Shown here one piece after another: positions 42,474-51,543 of a DNA stretch of 64,000 nucleotides. The position numbers were made by a program, and so were the translations under genes. The notes beneath the pieces were generated by a model. The model saw only the letters and a program-made list of their open reading frames with translations, was not told where the DNA came from and did not search any database. This stretch comes from Steroidobacteraceae bacterium (GTDB lineage Bacteria; Pseudomonadota; Gammaproteobacteria; Steroidobacterales; Steroidobacteraceae), in NCBI GenBank assembly GCA_025458905.1, contig JALORN010000006.1:18090-82089 (forward strand), in the 5' to 3' direction. Within the stretch, counting starts at the first letter, position 1; every line of letters begins with the position of its first letter.

Positions 42474-42652
42474 TGTCCTCCTCGACCTTCGGGATCCTCG
42501 AACTGCTCGCGTTCTTCGGCATCGCGATCGGCATCGGCCTGCGCGAGCTGTGGGTCGTGCGCCGGGATTCGCGCCGGGCGCGCGAGGCCGAGGAGCGCGC
42601 ACGCCAGCCTCAGGGCAGCGCGCCGGGCGAACGCGGCACCGGCAGCGGCTGA
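42473..42652 (+). CDS. Small single-pass membrane protein coupled to crtB
   Basis: A 59-residue protein not recognised. One hydrophobic helix (residues ~5-24, FGILELLAFFGIAIGIGLRE) is followed by a strongly charged tail (RRDSRRAREAEERAR), so the N-terminus would be periplasmic or short and the tail cytoplasmic. Its ATG overlaps the crtB stop (TGATG), which makes translation coupled and supports the call despite the size. The 3' end overlaps the convergent crtC gene by 43 bp. It may help anchor carotenoid enzymes, but this is only a guess from position. Confidence 0.6.
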   Translation: MSSSTFGILELLAFFGIAIGIGLRELWVVRRDSRRAREAEERARQPQGSAPGERGTGSG

Positions 42653-43629
42653 CGCGCCGGGGCGCGCGGCATCTTGAACGGCAGCAGCATCCGCACCCAG
42701 GCCTGGCGGAAGCGCTGCAGCGACACGCTCTCGTGCATGGCCACCACGGGCCTGGCATCCAGCTGGGTCGCGATCATCGAGCGCGCGTAGAACGGGCCGT
42801 CCTCGAGCGTCGCCAGCACCCGCGGGGTGCAGCCCGGGTCGCCGCGCGTCGGCCGCGCGATGCCCCAGGGCGTGCGGCGCAGCGTCGCCACCGGGGGTGC
42901 CGCGACCCGGCGCGAACGCCCGGCGTCGTCGTACGCCAGCGCCAGGTGGGTGCGCGCGCCGTCCCGGCGCCGCACGTCGTAGAACACCACCGTCTCGGCG
43001 CCGCGCCCGGTGCGCGACCAGGTCCAGTCGTCGAAGTCGTCCTCGAGTCCGCGGTCGCCGTCGTTGCTGTCGAAGTAGGCGTCACCTCTCCAGCGCAGCG
43101 CCGGGCGCGACAGCTCCACCTCGACGCTGGCACGCGGCGCGATCGGCTGCCAGCGGTGCCGCCCCTCGCCGTCGAGCACGTGCCGCTCGTCGAACAGCGC
43201 GTGCGGGCGCAGCCGCACCGTGCCCCGCACCCGCCCCGGCACCGGCACGGTGACCTCGTCGATCTCGATCGTCAGGCCCTCGCCGTCCCAGTGCAGCGCG
43301 CTCGGGCCGACCTGCAGCGCGTGCGGCTCGCGGCGCATGTCCGCGGCGCGCCGCTCGGTCATGGTCCAGCGATGCCCGCCGTCGCCGTAGAGGGCGACGT
43401 TGAGCGCGCAGTGCTCGAGCGGATCGACGAGCGGGTCGCGGCGGCGGGCCCGCGCGTAGTAGGGCGAGAACACGCTGCCGATCAGGGCGATCACCGTCAG
43501 GCCGTGGCGGCCGTCCGCGCTCATCGCGTCCACGTACCACCAGGCGTAGCCGCCGGGTGCGACCCCCGCGTCGAATCGCGGGCCGAAGTGCTCCGGACGC
43601 TGGATGCCGGCGGTACTGGCGGTTCGCAT
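42610..43629 (-). CDS. crtC: Carotenoid 1,2-hydratase (hydroxyneurosporene synthase)
   Basis: Adds water to the C1,2 double bond of neurosporene or lycopene. The 339-residue protein is a lipocalin-like hydratase with the segments FDAGVAPGGYAWWYVDAMSA, ALIGSVFSPYYARARRRDP, CALNVALYG, TWSRTGRGAETVVFYDV and EDGPFYARSMIAT, all characteristic of CrtC. Start ATG 43629 has GAGGTG nine bases upstream; a GTG at 43665 would add 12 residues. It is divergent from crtE over the PpsR-type operator region, and the two are probably co-repressed. Confidence 0.93.
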   Translation of the reverse strand: MRTASTAGIQRPEHFGPRFDAGVAPGGYAWWYVDAMSADGRHGLTVIALIGSVFSPYYARARRRDPLVDPLEHCALNVALYGDGGHRWTMTERRAADMRREPHALQVGPSALHWDGEGLTIEIDEVTVPVPGRVRGTVRLRPHALFDERHVLDGEGRHRWQPIAPRASVEVELSRPALRWRGDAYFDSNDGDRGLEDDFDDWTWSRTGRGAETVVFYDVRRRDGARTHLALAYDDAGRSRRVAAPPVATLRRTPWGIARPTRGDPGCTPRVLATLEDGPFYARSMIATQLDARPVVAMHESVSLQRFRQAWVRMLLPFKMPRAPARQPLPVPRSPGALP

Positions 43630-43666
43630 GGGTGCTGTCACCTCGCGGGAGCGGTGCGGTGCCACG

Positions 43667-43696
43667 TTGACGCCACGCCGACCCGGTGTCTATATT
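43667..43696 (+). promoter_or_regulatory. Sigma-70-type promoter for crtE
   Basis: TTGACG (43667-43672), an 18-bp spacer and TATATT (43691-43696) each match the consensus hexamers at five of six positions. The -10 box lies inside the first PpsR-type site, which would place repression directly on RNA polymerase binding. The start of crtE lies about 55 bp downstream. Confidence 0.5.
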
Positions 43697-43704
43697 CCAG
43701 TACA
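43687..43704. promoter_or_regulatory. PpsR/CrtJ-type operator, crtC-crtE site I
   Basis: TGTCTATATTCCAGTACA is an exact TGT-N12-ACA, the binding motif of the aerobic photosynthesis repressor PpsR/CrtJ. It sits between divergent crtC and crtE and covers the -10 box of the proposed crtE promoter. A second, degenerate site follows after 8 bp. Confidence 0.72.
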
Positions 43705-43718
43705 TCCGAGAGTGACAA
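43689..43718 (-). promoter_or_regulatory. Possible promoter for crtC
   Basis: Read leftward, TTGTCA (43718-43713) and TATAGA (43694-43689) with an 18-bp spacer resemble sigma-70 hexamers and face crtC. They lie within the two PpsR-type sites. Matches are moderate. Confidence 0.3.
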
Positions 43719-43730
43719 CAAGACTTGACA
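43713..43730. promoter_or_regulatory. Degenerate PpsR/CrtJ-type operator, crtC-crtE site II
   Basis: TGACAACAAGACTTGACA keeps the right half (GACA) and differs from TGT-N12-ACA by one base in the left half. It begins 8 bp after site I, the spacing used for cooperative PpsR/CrtJ binding in known purple bacteria. Confidence 0.5.
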
Positions 43731-43750
43731 CACGCTCGTCCGGAGGCCCC

Positions 43751-44620
43751 GTGGACACCATGCCGCGCATCGAGCAGGCCCTAGCCGGCGCCGTCGCCTC
43801 CTGTGAAGCCCCGGGTTGCCCGCCGCGGCTCGCGGCGGCGATCCGCTACGCCGTCTTCCCGGGGGGCGCCCGGGTGCGGCCGCGGCTCTGCCTGGCGGTG
43901 GCCGCAGCCTGCGGCGAGCCGGACTCGCCGCTCGCCGACGCCGCCGCCGCCGCGATCGAGCTGCTGCACTGCGCGTCGCTGGCCCACGACGACCTGCCGT
44001 GCTTCGACGACGCCGCGACGCGGCGCAGCCGTCCCTCGCTGCATCGCGCGTTCGACGAGCGCCTGGCCGTGCTGGCGGGCGATGCGCTGATCGTGCTCGC
44101 GTTCCAGCACCTCGGGCGCTGCGCCGGCAGCGTCCCCGAGAGGCTGGGCGCGGTGTTGGCCGAGATCGGCCGTGCCGCCGGTGCGCCGCACGGCATCATC
44201 GCGGGGCAGGGCTGGGAGTGCGAGGCGACGGTGCCGCTCGCCGACTACCAGCGCGCCAAGACCGGTGCGCTGTTCGTCGCCGCCGCCGGGGCGGGCGCGC
44301 TGGCTGCCGGCGTCGACGGCACCGCATGGCGCTCGGTCGGCGAACGTCTCGGGGAGGCGTACCAGGTCGCGGACGACATCCGCGACGTGCTGGCCACCAC
44401 CGAGGAGATGGGCAAGCCCAACGGCCGCGACGCGGCACTCGGCCGCCCGAGCATCGTCGCCGAGCTCGGCGCAGCCGGCGCGATCCGGCACTTCGACCGT
44501 CTGGTCGGCGCCGTCCTCGACTCGATCCCGGCCTGCCCGGGCGCTGCCGCGCTCCGTTCCCTGATGCTGCTCGAGGCGCGCCGGCTGCTGCCGGACAAGC
44601 TCACGCGGCGCGCCGCCTGA
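43751..44620 (+). CDS. crtE: Geranylgeranyl diphosphate synthase
   Basis: Prenyltransferase making the C20 diphosphate used for carotenoids and the bacteriochlorophyll tail. The 289-residue protein has the first Asp-rich motif LAHDDLPCFDD and the second AYQVADDIRDVL (DDxxD), with YAVFPGGARVRPRL and AKTGALF in family positions. GTG 43751 follows GGAGG by 4 bases; ATG 43760 is the alternative start. It opens the superoperon crtE-crtF-bchCXYZ-pufBALMC-ispH and lies under two PpsR-type sites. Confidence 0.93.
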   Translation: MDTMPRIEQALAGAVASCEAPGCPPRLAAAIRYAVFPGGARVRPRLCLAVAAACGEPDSPLADAAAAAIELLHCASLAHDDLPCFDDAATRRSRPSLHRAFDERLAVLAGDALIVLAFQHLGRCAGSVPERLGAVLAEIGRAAGAPHGIIAGQGWECEATVPLADYQRAKTGALFVAAAGAGALAAGVDGTAWRSVGERLGEAYQVADDIRDVLATTEEMGKPNGRDAALGRPSIVAELGAAGAIRHFDRLVGAVLDSIPACPGAAALRSLMLLEARRLLPDKLTRRAA

Positions 44621-44634
44621 TCCGGGAAACGCGC

Positions 44635-45822
44635 ATGCCCGAATCGCTGCCCGTACTGCCGATCGGCGGCCTCGCCGCACCCCGGGGGTGGCGCGACCGC
44701 CTGCGCGCCTGGCGCGAGGCCTGCCTGTCGAGCCCGCGCTTCCAGCGCTGGGCCGCGGCGTTCCCGCCGACGCGCCCGATCGCGCGGCGCAACGCGCGCG
44801 CGCTGTTCGACGTCGTCGCCGGCTTCGTCTACTCGCAGGTGCTGCACGCCTGCGTGCAACTGGACCTGCTGCCTCGACTGCGCGGCCGCCCGGCGACCGT
44901 GGAGGAGCTGGCGGCCGAGCTGCGCCTGCGGCCCGATGCCGTGGCCTGCCTGCTGCGCGCCGCGGTCTCGCTGCGGCTGGTCGAGGCGCGCGGCGCCGGC
45001 CGCTTCGGCCTGGGCGAGCAGGGGGCCGCGCTGCTCGGCAACCCGGGCGCGATCGCGATGGTGCGTCACCACGCGGTGCTGTACCGCGACCTCGCCGACC
45101 CGGCGGCGATGCTGCGCGCCGAGCGCGGCTCGACCGGGCTCGCGCGCTACTGGGCCTATGCCGCCGATGCCGCGCCCGGCGAACTGCCGGCCGACCGCGT
45201 CGATGAATACACCTCGCTGATGGCCGAGTCGCAAGGCCTGGTGGCGAGCGAGATCCTCGGCGCCTACGCGATGGGGCGACACCGCGTGCTGCTCGACGTC
45301 GGCGGCGGCGATGGCTCCTTCCTCGCGGCCGCCGCCGCGCGCTGGCCGCAGCTGCAGCTGCGCCTGTTCGACCTGCCGCCGGTCGTCGAGCGGGCCCGCC
45401 GGCGGTTCGCGGCCGCCGGTCTCGAGGCGCGCGCCTCGCTCTGCGGTGGGGATTTCCGCCGCGATCCGCTGCCCACGGGCGCCGACCTGGTGTCGCTGGT
45501 GCGGGTGCTGCACGACCACGACGACGAGGTCGTGCTGCGGATCCTGCGGGAGGTCGCGCGCGTCCTGCCGCCCGACGGCCGGGTGCTGATCGCCGAACCG
45601 ATGTCCGGCACGAGCGGTGCGGAGCCGATGGGCGATGCCTACTTCGGCCTCTACCTGTTCGCGATGGGCAGTGGCCGGCCACGCACGGTCGACGAACTCG
45701 CGGCATTGCTCGACGCCGCCGGCTTCGGCCCGCCGGTGACGCACCGGACCCACGTGCCCCTGCTCACCCGGGTGGTGGTCGCGGCGCCGCGCCGGGATCG
45801 CCGAAGTGTTAACCTGGCTTGA
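44635..45822 (+). CDS. crtF: Demethylspheroidene/hydroxyspirilloxanthin O-methyltransferase
   Basis: SAM-dependent methyltransferase that methylates the C1 hydroxyl made by CrtC. The 395-residue protein has an N-terminal dimerisation domain ([20 protein letters not shown]) and a plant-O-methyltransferase-like catalytic domain with SAM motif [20 protein letters not shown], then [28 protein letters not shown] and RVLIAEPM. It starts 14 bp after crtE. Its last codons run into the first PpsR-type site before bchC. With crtC and crtD it points to spirilloxanthin-type carotenoids; no crtA is seen here. Confidence 0.93.
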   Translation: MPESLPVLPIGGLAAPRGWRDRLRAWREACLSSPRFQRWAAAFPPTRPIARRNARALFDVVAGFVYSQVLHACVQLDLLPRLRGRPATVEELAAELRLRPDAVACLLRAAVSLRLVEARGAGRFGLGEQGAALLGNPGAIAMVRHHAVLYRDLADPAAMLRAERGSTGLARYWAYAADAAPGELPADRVDEYTSLMAESQGLVASEILGAYAMGRHRVLLDVGGGDGSFLAAAAARWPQLQLRLFDLPPVVERARRRFAAAGLEARASLCGGDFRRDPLPTGADLVSLVRVLHDHDDEVVLRILREVARVLPPDGRVLIAEPMSGTSGAEPMGDAYFGLYLFAMGSGRPRTVDELAALLDAAGFGPPVTHRTHVPLLTRVVVAAPRRDRRSVNLA

Positions 45823-45824
45823 CA
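45807..45824. promoter_or_regulatory. PpsR/CrtJ-type operator, bchC site I
   Basis: TGTTAACCTGGCTTGACA is an exact TGT-N12-ACA. It overlaps the last 16 bases of crtF and carries the -35 hexamer TTGACA of the proposed bchC promoter. A second, half-conserved site follows at 8-bp spacing. Confidence 0.72.
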
Positions 45825-45846
45825 GTCCAGTGAGTCAAAGTAAACT
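45819..45846 (+). promoter_or_regulatory. Sigma-70-type promoter for bchC (-bchXYZ-puf)
   Basis: TTGACA (45819-45824, perfect -35) and TAAACT (45841-45846) are 16 bp apart. The -35 is in PpsR site I and the -10 is in site II, as in the known CrtJ-repressed bchC promoter of Rhodobacter. bchC starts 50 bp downstream. Confidence 0.5.
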
Positions 45847-45850
45847 GACA
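45833..45850. promoter_or_regulatory. Half-conserved PpsR/CrtJ-type operator, bchC site II
   Basis: AGTCAAAGTAAACTGACA keeps the right half-site GACA but not the left TGT. It starts exactly 8 bp after site I, repeating the arrangement at crtC/crtE. Confidence 0.4.
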
Positions 45851-45895
45851 CACACAGCGGCACGAAGGATTCGGGAGAACCGCGTGGGGATAGGG

Positions 45896-46840
45896 ATGAA
45901 CACCATGGCTGTCGTGCTGGAGGGTCCCGAGCGCCTGGCGCTCAGCCGCGTGGAGCTCGCTCCGCCCGGCGACGAGGACCTCGTGGTCGACATCGAGTGG
46001 AGCGGCATCAGCACCGGCACCGAGAAGCTGCTCTGGTCCGGCCGCATGCCCCAGTTCCCCGGCATGGGCTATCCGCTGGTCCCCGGCTACGAGTCGGTCG
46101 GCCGGATCCGCGAGGCCGGCGCGCGCGCCGGCCGCGTGCGTCCCGGTGAGCGCGTGTTCGTTCCCGGGGCCCGCTGCTTCGGCAACATCCGCGGACTGTT
46201 CGGCGGCGCAGCGCGCCGGCTGGTGGTGCCGGCCTCCAAGGTGATGCCGGTGGGCGAGGACCTGGGCGATCGCGCCGTGCTGCTGGCGCTCGCCGCCACC
46301 GCGCGCCACGCCATCGCCGCCCCGGGGGCCCTCCCGCCCGACCTGATCGTCGGCCACGGCGTGCTCGGCCGGCTGCTCGCGCGCCTCGCCGTGGCCGCCG
46401 GTGGCCCGGCGCCGGTCGTCTGGGAACGCAACCCCGCGCGTGCCGGCGGCGCCACCGGCTATGAGGTCGTCGACCCGGCCGCCGATCCGCGCAAGGATTA
46501 CCGCTCGATCTACGACGTCAGTGGCGATGCCTCGCTGCTCGACACGCTGGTCGCCCGCCTGTCGCCGGGCGGCGAGATCGTGCTGGCGGGCTTCTACGTC
46601 GAGCCGCTCGCGTTCCAGTTCGCCCCGGCCTTCATGCGCGAGGCGCGCATCCGTGTCGCCGCCGAATGGCGCGAGCCGGACCTGCACGCCGTCGCGGCGA
46701 TGGCCGCGGACGGGAGGCTGTCGCTCGACGGCCTGATCACCCACCGCTGCGATGCTTCCGAGGCCGACGGTGCCTACCGCACGGCCTTCGGCGATCCCGC
46801 CTGCCTGAAGATGATCCTCGACTGGAGAAAAACGGCATGA
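45896..46840 (+). CDS. bchC: Bacteriochlorophyllide dehydrogenase (3-hydroxyethyl oxidase)
   Basis: Oxidises the 3-hydroxyethyl group of bacteriochlorophyllide to the 3-acetyl group, using NAD+. The 314-residue MDR-family protein contains [53 protein letters not shown] and [10 protein letters not shown], a pattern specific to BchC. ATG 45896 follows GGGGA; ATG 45905 is also possible, while a longer frame from 45806 overlaps the operators and crtF. The stop overlaps the bchX start (ATGA). Confidence 0.94.
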   Translation: MNTMAVVLEGPERLALSRVELAPPGDEDLVVDIEWSGISTGTEKLLWSGRMPQFPGMGYPLVPGYESVGRIREAGARAGRVRPGERVFVPGARCFGNIRGLFGGAARRLVVPASKVMPVGEDLGDRAVLLALAATARHAIAAPGALPPDLIVGHGVLGRLLARLAVAAGGPAPVVWERNPARAGGATGYEVVDPAADPRKDYRSIYDVSGDASLLDTLVARLSPGGEIVLAGFYVEPLAFQFAPAFMREARIRVAAEWREPDLHAVAAMAADGRLSLDGLITHRCDASEADGAYRTAFGDPACLKMILDWRKTA

Positions 46841-47853
46841 CGCCACCTACCGCCAACATGGTCTCTGTCCCGATCGAGCGGCTCAAGAAGAGCCTGCGCG
46901 CCGAGGCATCCGAGGAACCGCCCGCACCCGCCACCGGCCCCGTGACGCGCGAGACCCAGATCATCGCGATCTACGGCAAGGGCGGCATCGGCAAGAGCTT
47001 CACGCTCGCCAACCTCAGCTACATGATGGCCCAGCAGGGCAAGAAAGTGCTGCTGATCGGCTGCGACCCGAAGAGCGACACCACGAGCCTGCTGTTCGGC
47101 GGCAAGGCCTGCCCGACCATCATCGAGACCAGCTCGAAGAAGAAACTCGCCGGCGAGCAGGTCGCGATCGGCGACGTCTGCTTCAAGCGCGACGGCGTGT
47201 TCGCGATGGAGCTCGGTGGCCCCGAGGTCGGCCGCGGCTGCGGCGGTCGCGGCATCATCCACGGCTTCGAGACCCTCGAGAAGCTCGGCTTCCACGAGTG
47301 GGGCTTCGACTACGTGCTGCTCGACTTCCTCGGCGACGTGGTCTGTGGCGGCTTCGGGCTGCCGATCGCGCGCGACATGTGCCAGAAGGTCATCGTCGTG
47401 GGCAGCAACGACCTGCAGTCGCTGTACGTCGCCAACAACGTCTGCTCGGCGGTCGAGTACTTCCGCAAGCTCGGCGGCAACGTCGGCGTCGCCGGCCTGG
47501 TGATCAACAAGGACGACGGCACCGGCGAGGCGCAGGCCTTCGCCGCCGAGGCCGGGATCCCCGTGCTCGCCGCGATCCCGGCGAACGAGGAGATCCGCCG
47601 CAAGAGCGCCAACTACGAGATCATCGGCCGCCCCGAGAGCAACTGGGGCCCGCTGTTCGCCGACCTCGCGCAGAACGTCGCCGACGCGCCGCCGGTCCGC
47701 CCGAAACCCCTGAGCCAGGACGGCCTGCTCGGCCTGTTCAAGGGCGAGTCGGTCGGCCGCAACGTGGTGCTGCAGCCGGCGACCTTCGAGGACATGTGTG
47801 GCACCTCGCAGGTCGTGAAGCCCTCGCTCGAAGTCGTCTACGACACGGTCTGA
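46837..47853 (+). CDS. bchX: Chlorophyllide a reductase iron protein subunit X
   Basis: Fe protein of chlorophyllide a oxidoreductase (COR), an ATP-dependent electron donor to BchYZ. The 338-residue protein has a ~40-residue N-terminal extension, the P-loop YGKGGIGKS (46-54), and the 4Fe-4S bridging cysteines C135 in GRGCGGRG and C170 in DVVCGGFG. Its start overlaps bchC by four bases. It is related to BchL at the right edge but clearly the X type ([19 protein letters not shown]). Confidence 0.96.
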   Translation: MTPPTANMVSVPIERLKKSLRAEASEEPPAPATGPVTRETQIIAIYGKGGIGKSFTLANLSYMMAQQGKKVLLIGCDPKSDTTSLLFGGKACPTIIETSSKKKLAGEQVAIGDVCFKRDGVFAMELGGPEVGRGCGGRGIIHGFETLEKLGFHEWGFDYVLLDFLGDVVCGGFGLPIARDMCQKVIVVGSNDLQSLYVANNVCSAVEYFRKLGGNVGVAGLVINKDDGTGEAQAFAAEAGIPVLAAIPANEEIRRKSANYEIIGRPESNWGPLFADLAQNVADAPPVRPKPLSQDGLLGLFKGESVGRNVVLQPATFEDMCGTSQVVKPSLEVVYDTV

Positions 47854-47863
47854 GGGCCCGGCC

Positions 47864-49441
47864 ATGACGCAGCTCGACTTCGAGAACGAGGCGATCGGCA
47901 CGGCACCGGGCGATTCCGGCGGCCCCTCGGTCGCGACGTCCGTCGATCTCGCGAAGACCCGCGGCGACGGGCTCGGCTGCCATGCCGGCAAGGACCAGTT
48001 GAAGGCCGCCGCCAAGTCGGCCGGCAAGAGCGAGGTGCTCGAGCAGTACGCCCGCGACTATCCGGCGGGCCCGCACGACCAGCCGCAGAGCATGTGCCCG
48101 GCCTTCGGCTCGCTGCGTGTCGGCCTGCGGATGCGCCGCACCGCCACCGTGCTGTCGGGATCGGCCTGCTGCGTGTACGGCCTCACCTTCACCTCGCACT
48201 TCTACGGCGCGCGGCGCACCGTCGGCTACGTGCCGTTCAACTCCGAGACCCTGGTCACCGGCAAGCTGTTCGAGGACATCCGCGAGTCGGTCTACAAGCT
48301 CGCCGATCCCGCGCAGTACGACGCCGTGGTGATCATCAACCTCTGCGTGCCGACGGCCTCGGGCGTGCCGCTGCAGTTGCTGCCCAAGGAGATCGACGGC
48401 GTGCGGATCATCGGCATCGACGTGCCCGGGTTCGGCGTGCCGACCCACGCCGAGGCCAAGGACGTGCTGGCGGGCGCCATGCTGCGCTACGCACGCACCG
48501 AGGCCGAGCAGGGCCCGGTGCAGGCGCCGCGCAACGGCCGCTCGCAGCTGCCGACCGTGACCCTGGTCGGCGAGATGTTCCCGGCCGACCCGATGATCCT
48601 CGGCAAGATGCTCGAGCCGATGGGGCTCGCCGCCGGCGTCGGCGTGCCGACGCGCGAGTGGCGCGAGCTCTATGCGGCGCTCGACTGCGCGGCGGTGGCG
48701 GCGATCCATCCCTTCTACACGGCCTCGTTCCGCGAGTTCGAGGCGGCCGGTCGCAGGATCGTCGGCTCCGCCCCCGTCGGCCACGACGGCACCGCCGCCT
48801 GGCTCGAGGCGATCGGCGAGGCCTGCAACGTCCCGGCAGAGAGGGTCGGCGCCGTCAAGAACGCGCTGCTGCCCGCGATCAAGGGCGCGCTCGCCGGCGC
48901 GCCGATCAAGGGCCGGATCACGCTCTCGGGCTACGAGGGCTCGGAGCTGCTGGTCGGGCGCCTGCTGGTCGAGAGCGGCGCGGACCTGCGCTACGTCGGC
49001 ACTGCCTGCCCGCGCACGCGCTGGTCGGACGCCGACCGGGAGTGGCTCGAGGCCAAGGGTGTCAAGGTGCAGTACCGCGCCTCGCTGGAGAACGACCTCG
49101 CCGCCATGGCCGAGTTCCAGCCGGACCTCGCGATCGGCACCACCCCGGTCGTGCAGAAGGCCAAGCAGCTCGCGATCCCGTCGCTGTACTTCACGAACCT
49201 GATCTCGGCCCGCCCGCTGATGGGCCCGGCGGGCGCCGGCTCGCTCGCGCAGGTGGTCAACGCCGCGCTGGCGGGCAAGGGTCGCTTCGACGCGATGCAC
49301 GATTTCTTCGAGGGCGTGGGCACCGGCCACGCCAGCGGCATCTGGGAGGACGTCCCGCACGATCGCCCCGAGTTCCGCGAGCGCTACCAGCGCCAGCTGG
49401 AGCGCCAGGCCAAGGCGAAGAAGGCCGAGGAGATGATCTGA
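47864..49441 (+). CDS. bchY: Chlorophyllide a reductase subunit Y
   Basis: One of the two catalytic subunits of COR, nitrogenase-like, reducing the C7=C8 bond of chlorophyllide a. The 525-residue protein contains [40 protein letters not shown] and [20 protein letters not shown], typical BchY cluster-binding surroundings. It starts 10 bp after bchX, and its stop overlaps the bchZ start (TGATG), so the subunits are made in step. Confidence 0.96.
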   Translation: MTQLDFENEAIGTAPGDSGGPSVATSVDLAKTRGDGLGCHAGKDQLKAAAKSAGKSEVLEQYARDYPAGPHDQPQSMCPAFGSLRVGLRMRRTATVLSGSACCVYGLTFTSHFYGARRTVGYVPFNSETLVTGKLFEDIRESVYKLADPAQYDAVVIINLCVPTASGVPLQLLPKEIDGVRIIGIDVPGFGVPTHAEAKDVLAGAMLRYARTEAEQGPVQAPRNGRSQLPTVTLVGEMFPADPMILGKMLEPMGLAAGVGVPTREWRELYAALDCAAVAAIHPFYTASFREFEAAGRRIVGSAPVGHDGTAAWLEAIGEACNVPAERVGAVKNALLPAIKGALAGAPIKGRITLSGYEGSELLVGRLLVESGADLRYVGTACPRTRWSDADREWLEAKGVKVQYRASLENDLAAMAEFQPDLAIGTTPVVQKAKQLAIPSLYFTNLISARPLMGPAGAGSLAQVVNAALAGKGRFDAMHDFFEGVGTGHASGIWEDVPHDRPEFRERYQRQLERQAKAKKAEEMI

Positions 49442-50898
49442 TGCTGGTGCTCGACCACGACCGGGCGGGCGGCTACTGGGGCGCGGTGTACGTCTTCACC
49501 GCCATCAAGGGCCTGCAGGTCATCATCGATGGCCCGGTCGGCTGCGAGAACCTGCCGGTGACCTCGGTGCTGCACTACACCGACGCGCTGCCGCCGCACG
49601 AGCTGCCGATCGTCGTCACCGGCCTCGCCGAGGAGGAGCTCGGCCAGCACGGCACCGAGGGCGCGATGCGTCGCGCCCATCGCGTCCTCGATCCGCACCT
49701 GCCGAGCGTCGTCGTCACCGGGTCGATCGCCGAGATGATCGGCGGCGGCGTGACGCCCGAGGGCACGAGCATCAAGCGGTTCCTGCCGCGCACCATCGAC
49801 GAGGACCAGTGGCAGAGCGCCAACCGCGCGCTGTACTGGCTCTGGACCGAGTTCGGCCCGAAGAAGGTGCCGGCGCGCAAGCCCCGCAAGGACGGCGAGA
49901 AGCCGCGGGTCAACCTGATCGGCCCGGCCTACGGCTACTTCAACACCTGGTCGGACCTCGCCGAGATCCGTCGCCTCGTCGAGGGGGTGGGCTGCGAGAT
50001 CAACATGGTGTTCCCGCTCGGCAGCCACCTCGCCGACATCGCCCAGCTGGCGAACGCCGACGTGAACGTCTGCCTGTACCGCGAGTACGGGCGGATGCTC
50101 TGCGAGGCGCTCGAGCGCCCCTACCTGCAGGCGCCGATCGGGCTGCACAGCACGACCAAGTTCCTGCGCACGCTCGGCGAGCTCACGGGCCTCGACCCGG
50201 AGCCCTTCATCGAGCGCGAGAAGCACACCACCATCAAGCCGCTCTGGGACCTCTGGCGCTCGGTCACCCAGGACTTCTTCGGCACGGCGAGCTTCGGCAT
50301 CGTCGCCAACGAGACCTACGCGCGCGGCGTGCGCCACTTCCTCGAGGAGGAGATGGGGCTGCCGTGCAACTTCGCAGTGTCGCGGATCCCGGGCGGCAAG
50401 ACCGACAACGACGCGGTGCGCCGCCTCGTCAAGGAGAAGACGCCGCTGATCCTCTTCGGCAGCTACAACGAGCGCATGTACCTCGCGGAACTCGGGCCGC
50501 GGGCGATGTACATCCCGGCGTCGTTCCCGGGCGCGATCATCCGCCGCCACACCGGCACGCCCTTCATGGGCTACTCGGGCGCGGTCTACCTGATCCAGGA
50601 AGTCTGCAACGCGCTGTTCGACGCGCTGTTCAACATCCTGCCGCTCGCGACCGACATGGACCGCGTCGAACCGACCCCCGCGCGCCTGGCGCGGATCGAG
50701 GCGACGGCCTGGGACGAGGACGCGCAGCGGCTGCTCGACGAGTACGTCGAGGCGCAGCCGGTGCTGGTGCGCATCTCCGCCGCGAAGCGCGCGCGCGACC
50801 GTGCCGAGCGCGACGCGCGCGGCGCCGGCGAGGCGCGCGTCACCGCCGAGCGTGTCGCGAGCGCCCTGGCGGCGCTCGGCCAGGGGCGGGCGGCCTGA
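49441..50898 (+). CDS. bchZ: Chlorophyllide a reductase subunit Z
   Basis: Second catalytic subunit of COR. The 485-residue protein starts with [20 protein letters not shown], then has [20 protein letters not shown] with a cluster-ligand Cys, [32 protein letters not shown] and [20 protein letters not shown]. The C-terminal 60 residues are helical and charged, probably for porphyrin and partner binding as in the family. It is followed by 147 bp to pufB, with one small hairpin and no pufQ gene. Confidence 0.96.
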   Translation: MLVLDHDRAGGYWGAVYVFTAIKGLQVIIDGPVGCENLPVTSVLHYTDALPPHELPIVVTGLAEEELGQHGTEGAMRRAHRVLDPHLPSVVVTGSIAEMIGGGVTPEGTSIKRFLPRTIDEDQWQSANRALYWLWTEFGPKKVPARKPRKDGEKPRVNLIGPAYGYFNTWSDLAEIRRLVEGVGCEINMVFPLGSHLADIAQLANADVNVCLYREYGRMLCEALERPYLQAPIGLHSTTKFLRTLGELTGLDPEPFIEREKHTTIKPLWDLWRSVTQDFFGTASFGIVANETYARGVRHFLEEEMGLPCNFAVSRIPGGKTDNDAVRRLVKEKTPLILFGSYNERMYLAELGPRAMYIPASFPGAIIRRHTGTPFMGYSGAVYLIQEVCNALFDALFNILPLATDMDRVEPTPARLARIEATAWDEDAQRLLDEYVEAQPVLVRISAAKRARDRAERDARGAGEARVTAERVASALAALGQGRAA

Positions 50899-50965
50899 GC
50901 CGTGCGCGCGACGGGCGCAGATGAACGACGACCGGGCGGCGCGAGCCGGCCGGTGTTTCGGACGG

Positions 50966-50981
50966 GGCGGCGAGAGCCGCC
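50966..50981 (+). promoter_or_regulatory. Hairpin in the bchZ-pufB leader
   Basis: GGCGGC-GAGA-GCCGCC forms a 6-bp GC stem closed by a GNRA-type GAGA tetraloop, 65 bp before pufB. It may mark an mRNA processing or stabilising element at the 5' end of puf mRNA. It resembles the second hairpin after pufA. Confidence 0.4.
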
Positions 50982-51045
50982 ACGGCAATCCCAGCCGCGC
51001 GGGAGTGCGCGGTAACGGCCGCAAGGCCTGGTGTTGGAGGAAGAC

Positions 51046-51195
51046 ATGGCAGAAGAGAGAAAAGGCTCGCTATCGGGCCTGAACGAGAACGAGGCGCGGG
51101 GTTTCCACAGCCTCTTCGTGACGAGCTTCGTCGGATTCACCGTGATCGCCATCGTTGCCCACTTCCTGGTGTGGCAGTGGCGTCCGTGGTTCTGA
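51046..51195 (+). CDS. pufB: Light-harvesting 1 beta polypeptide
   Basis: Small LH1 antenna subunit that binds bacteriochlorophyll a. The 49-residue chain has a polar N-terminus ([17 protein letters not shown]), a single membrane helix ([19 protein letters not shown]) with the ligand His in AIVAHFLV, and the conserved C-terminal WQWRPWF. ATG 51046 follows GGAGGA at 51036-51041. The length and every hallmark residue match PufB, and pufA follows 37 bp later. Confidence 0.97.
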   Translation: MAEERKGSLSGLNENEARGFHSLFVTSFVGFTVIAIVAHFLVWQWRPWF

Positions 51196-51232
51196 AGACG
51201 AACCGTTCCATAGTCCTTAAGGAGAAACACTC

Positions 51233-51430
51233 ATGTGGCGTATCTGGCTTCTTTTCGATCCTCGCAGGGCGCTGATCGCGCTGTTCACGTTCCTGTTCGT
51301 GCTCGCGCTGGTGATCCACTTCATCCTGCTGAGCACCAACAAGTTCAACTGGCTGGACGGCGCGCAGTCTGCGCCCACCGCCATGACGCAGTCGGCGTCG
51401 CAGCCCGTCCGGGTCGCGTCGATCGAGTAA
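51233..51430 (+). CDS. pufA: Light-harvesting 1 alpha polypeptide
   Basis: Alpha subunit of LH1. The 65-residue chain begins [20 protein letters not shown], with the bacteriochlorophyll ligand His in [12 protein letters not shown] and the aromatic NKFNWLDG after the helix. A polar tail of about 22 residues ([20 protein letters not shown]) follows and may be trimmed or face the periplasm. AAGGAG lies 8 bases before the ATG. Two strong hairpins follow before pufL. Confidence 0.97.
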   Translation: MWRIWLLFDPRRALIALFTFLFVLALVIHFILLSTNKFNWLDGAQSAPTAMTQSASQPVRVASIE

Positions 51431-51443
51431 GCGTCGTGCGCCA

Positions 51444-51489
51444 TCGGTGGTGGGCGCGGCCCGGCCCGTCCGGACGCGTCCACCACTGA
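51444..51489 (+). promoter_or_regulatory. Large stem-loop between pufA and pufL
   Basis: A 15-bp stem (51444-51458 with 51475-51489, two G:U pairs) with a GC-rich 16-base loop begins 14 bases after the pufA stop. Such pufA-pufL hairpins protect the pufBA segment from 3' decay in Rhodobacter and raise LH1 over RC. It could also cause partial termination. Confidence 0.6.
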
Positions 51490-51494
51490 AGGCA

Positions 51495-51512
51495 CGGCGG
51501 CGAGGGCCGCCG
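51495..51512 (+). promoter_or_regulatory. Second stem-loop between pufA and pufL
   Basis: CGGCGGC-GAGG-GCCGCCG is a perfect 7-bp GC stem with a four-base loop, 6 bases after the larger hairpin and 31 bases before pufL. Together the two form a tandem stabilising or attenuating element. Confidence 0.55.
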
Positions 51513-51543
51513 CGAGAGTGACCGTCGATCAGGGGAAACGACC

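Noticed and set aside
45806..45895. Earlier start for bchC
   Set aside because: It would overlap crtF, both operators and the promoter. The family N-terminus begins at or near 45896.
50899..51045. pufQ-like gene between bchZ and pufB
   Set aside because: No reading frame with a ribosome site and membrane helix fits. The gap holds only a leader with a hairpin.
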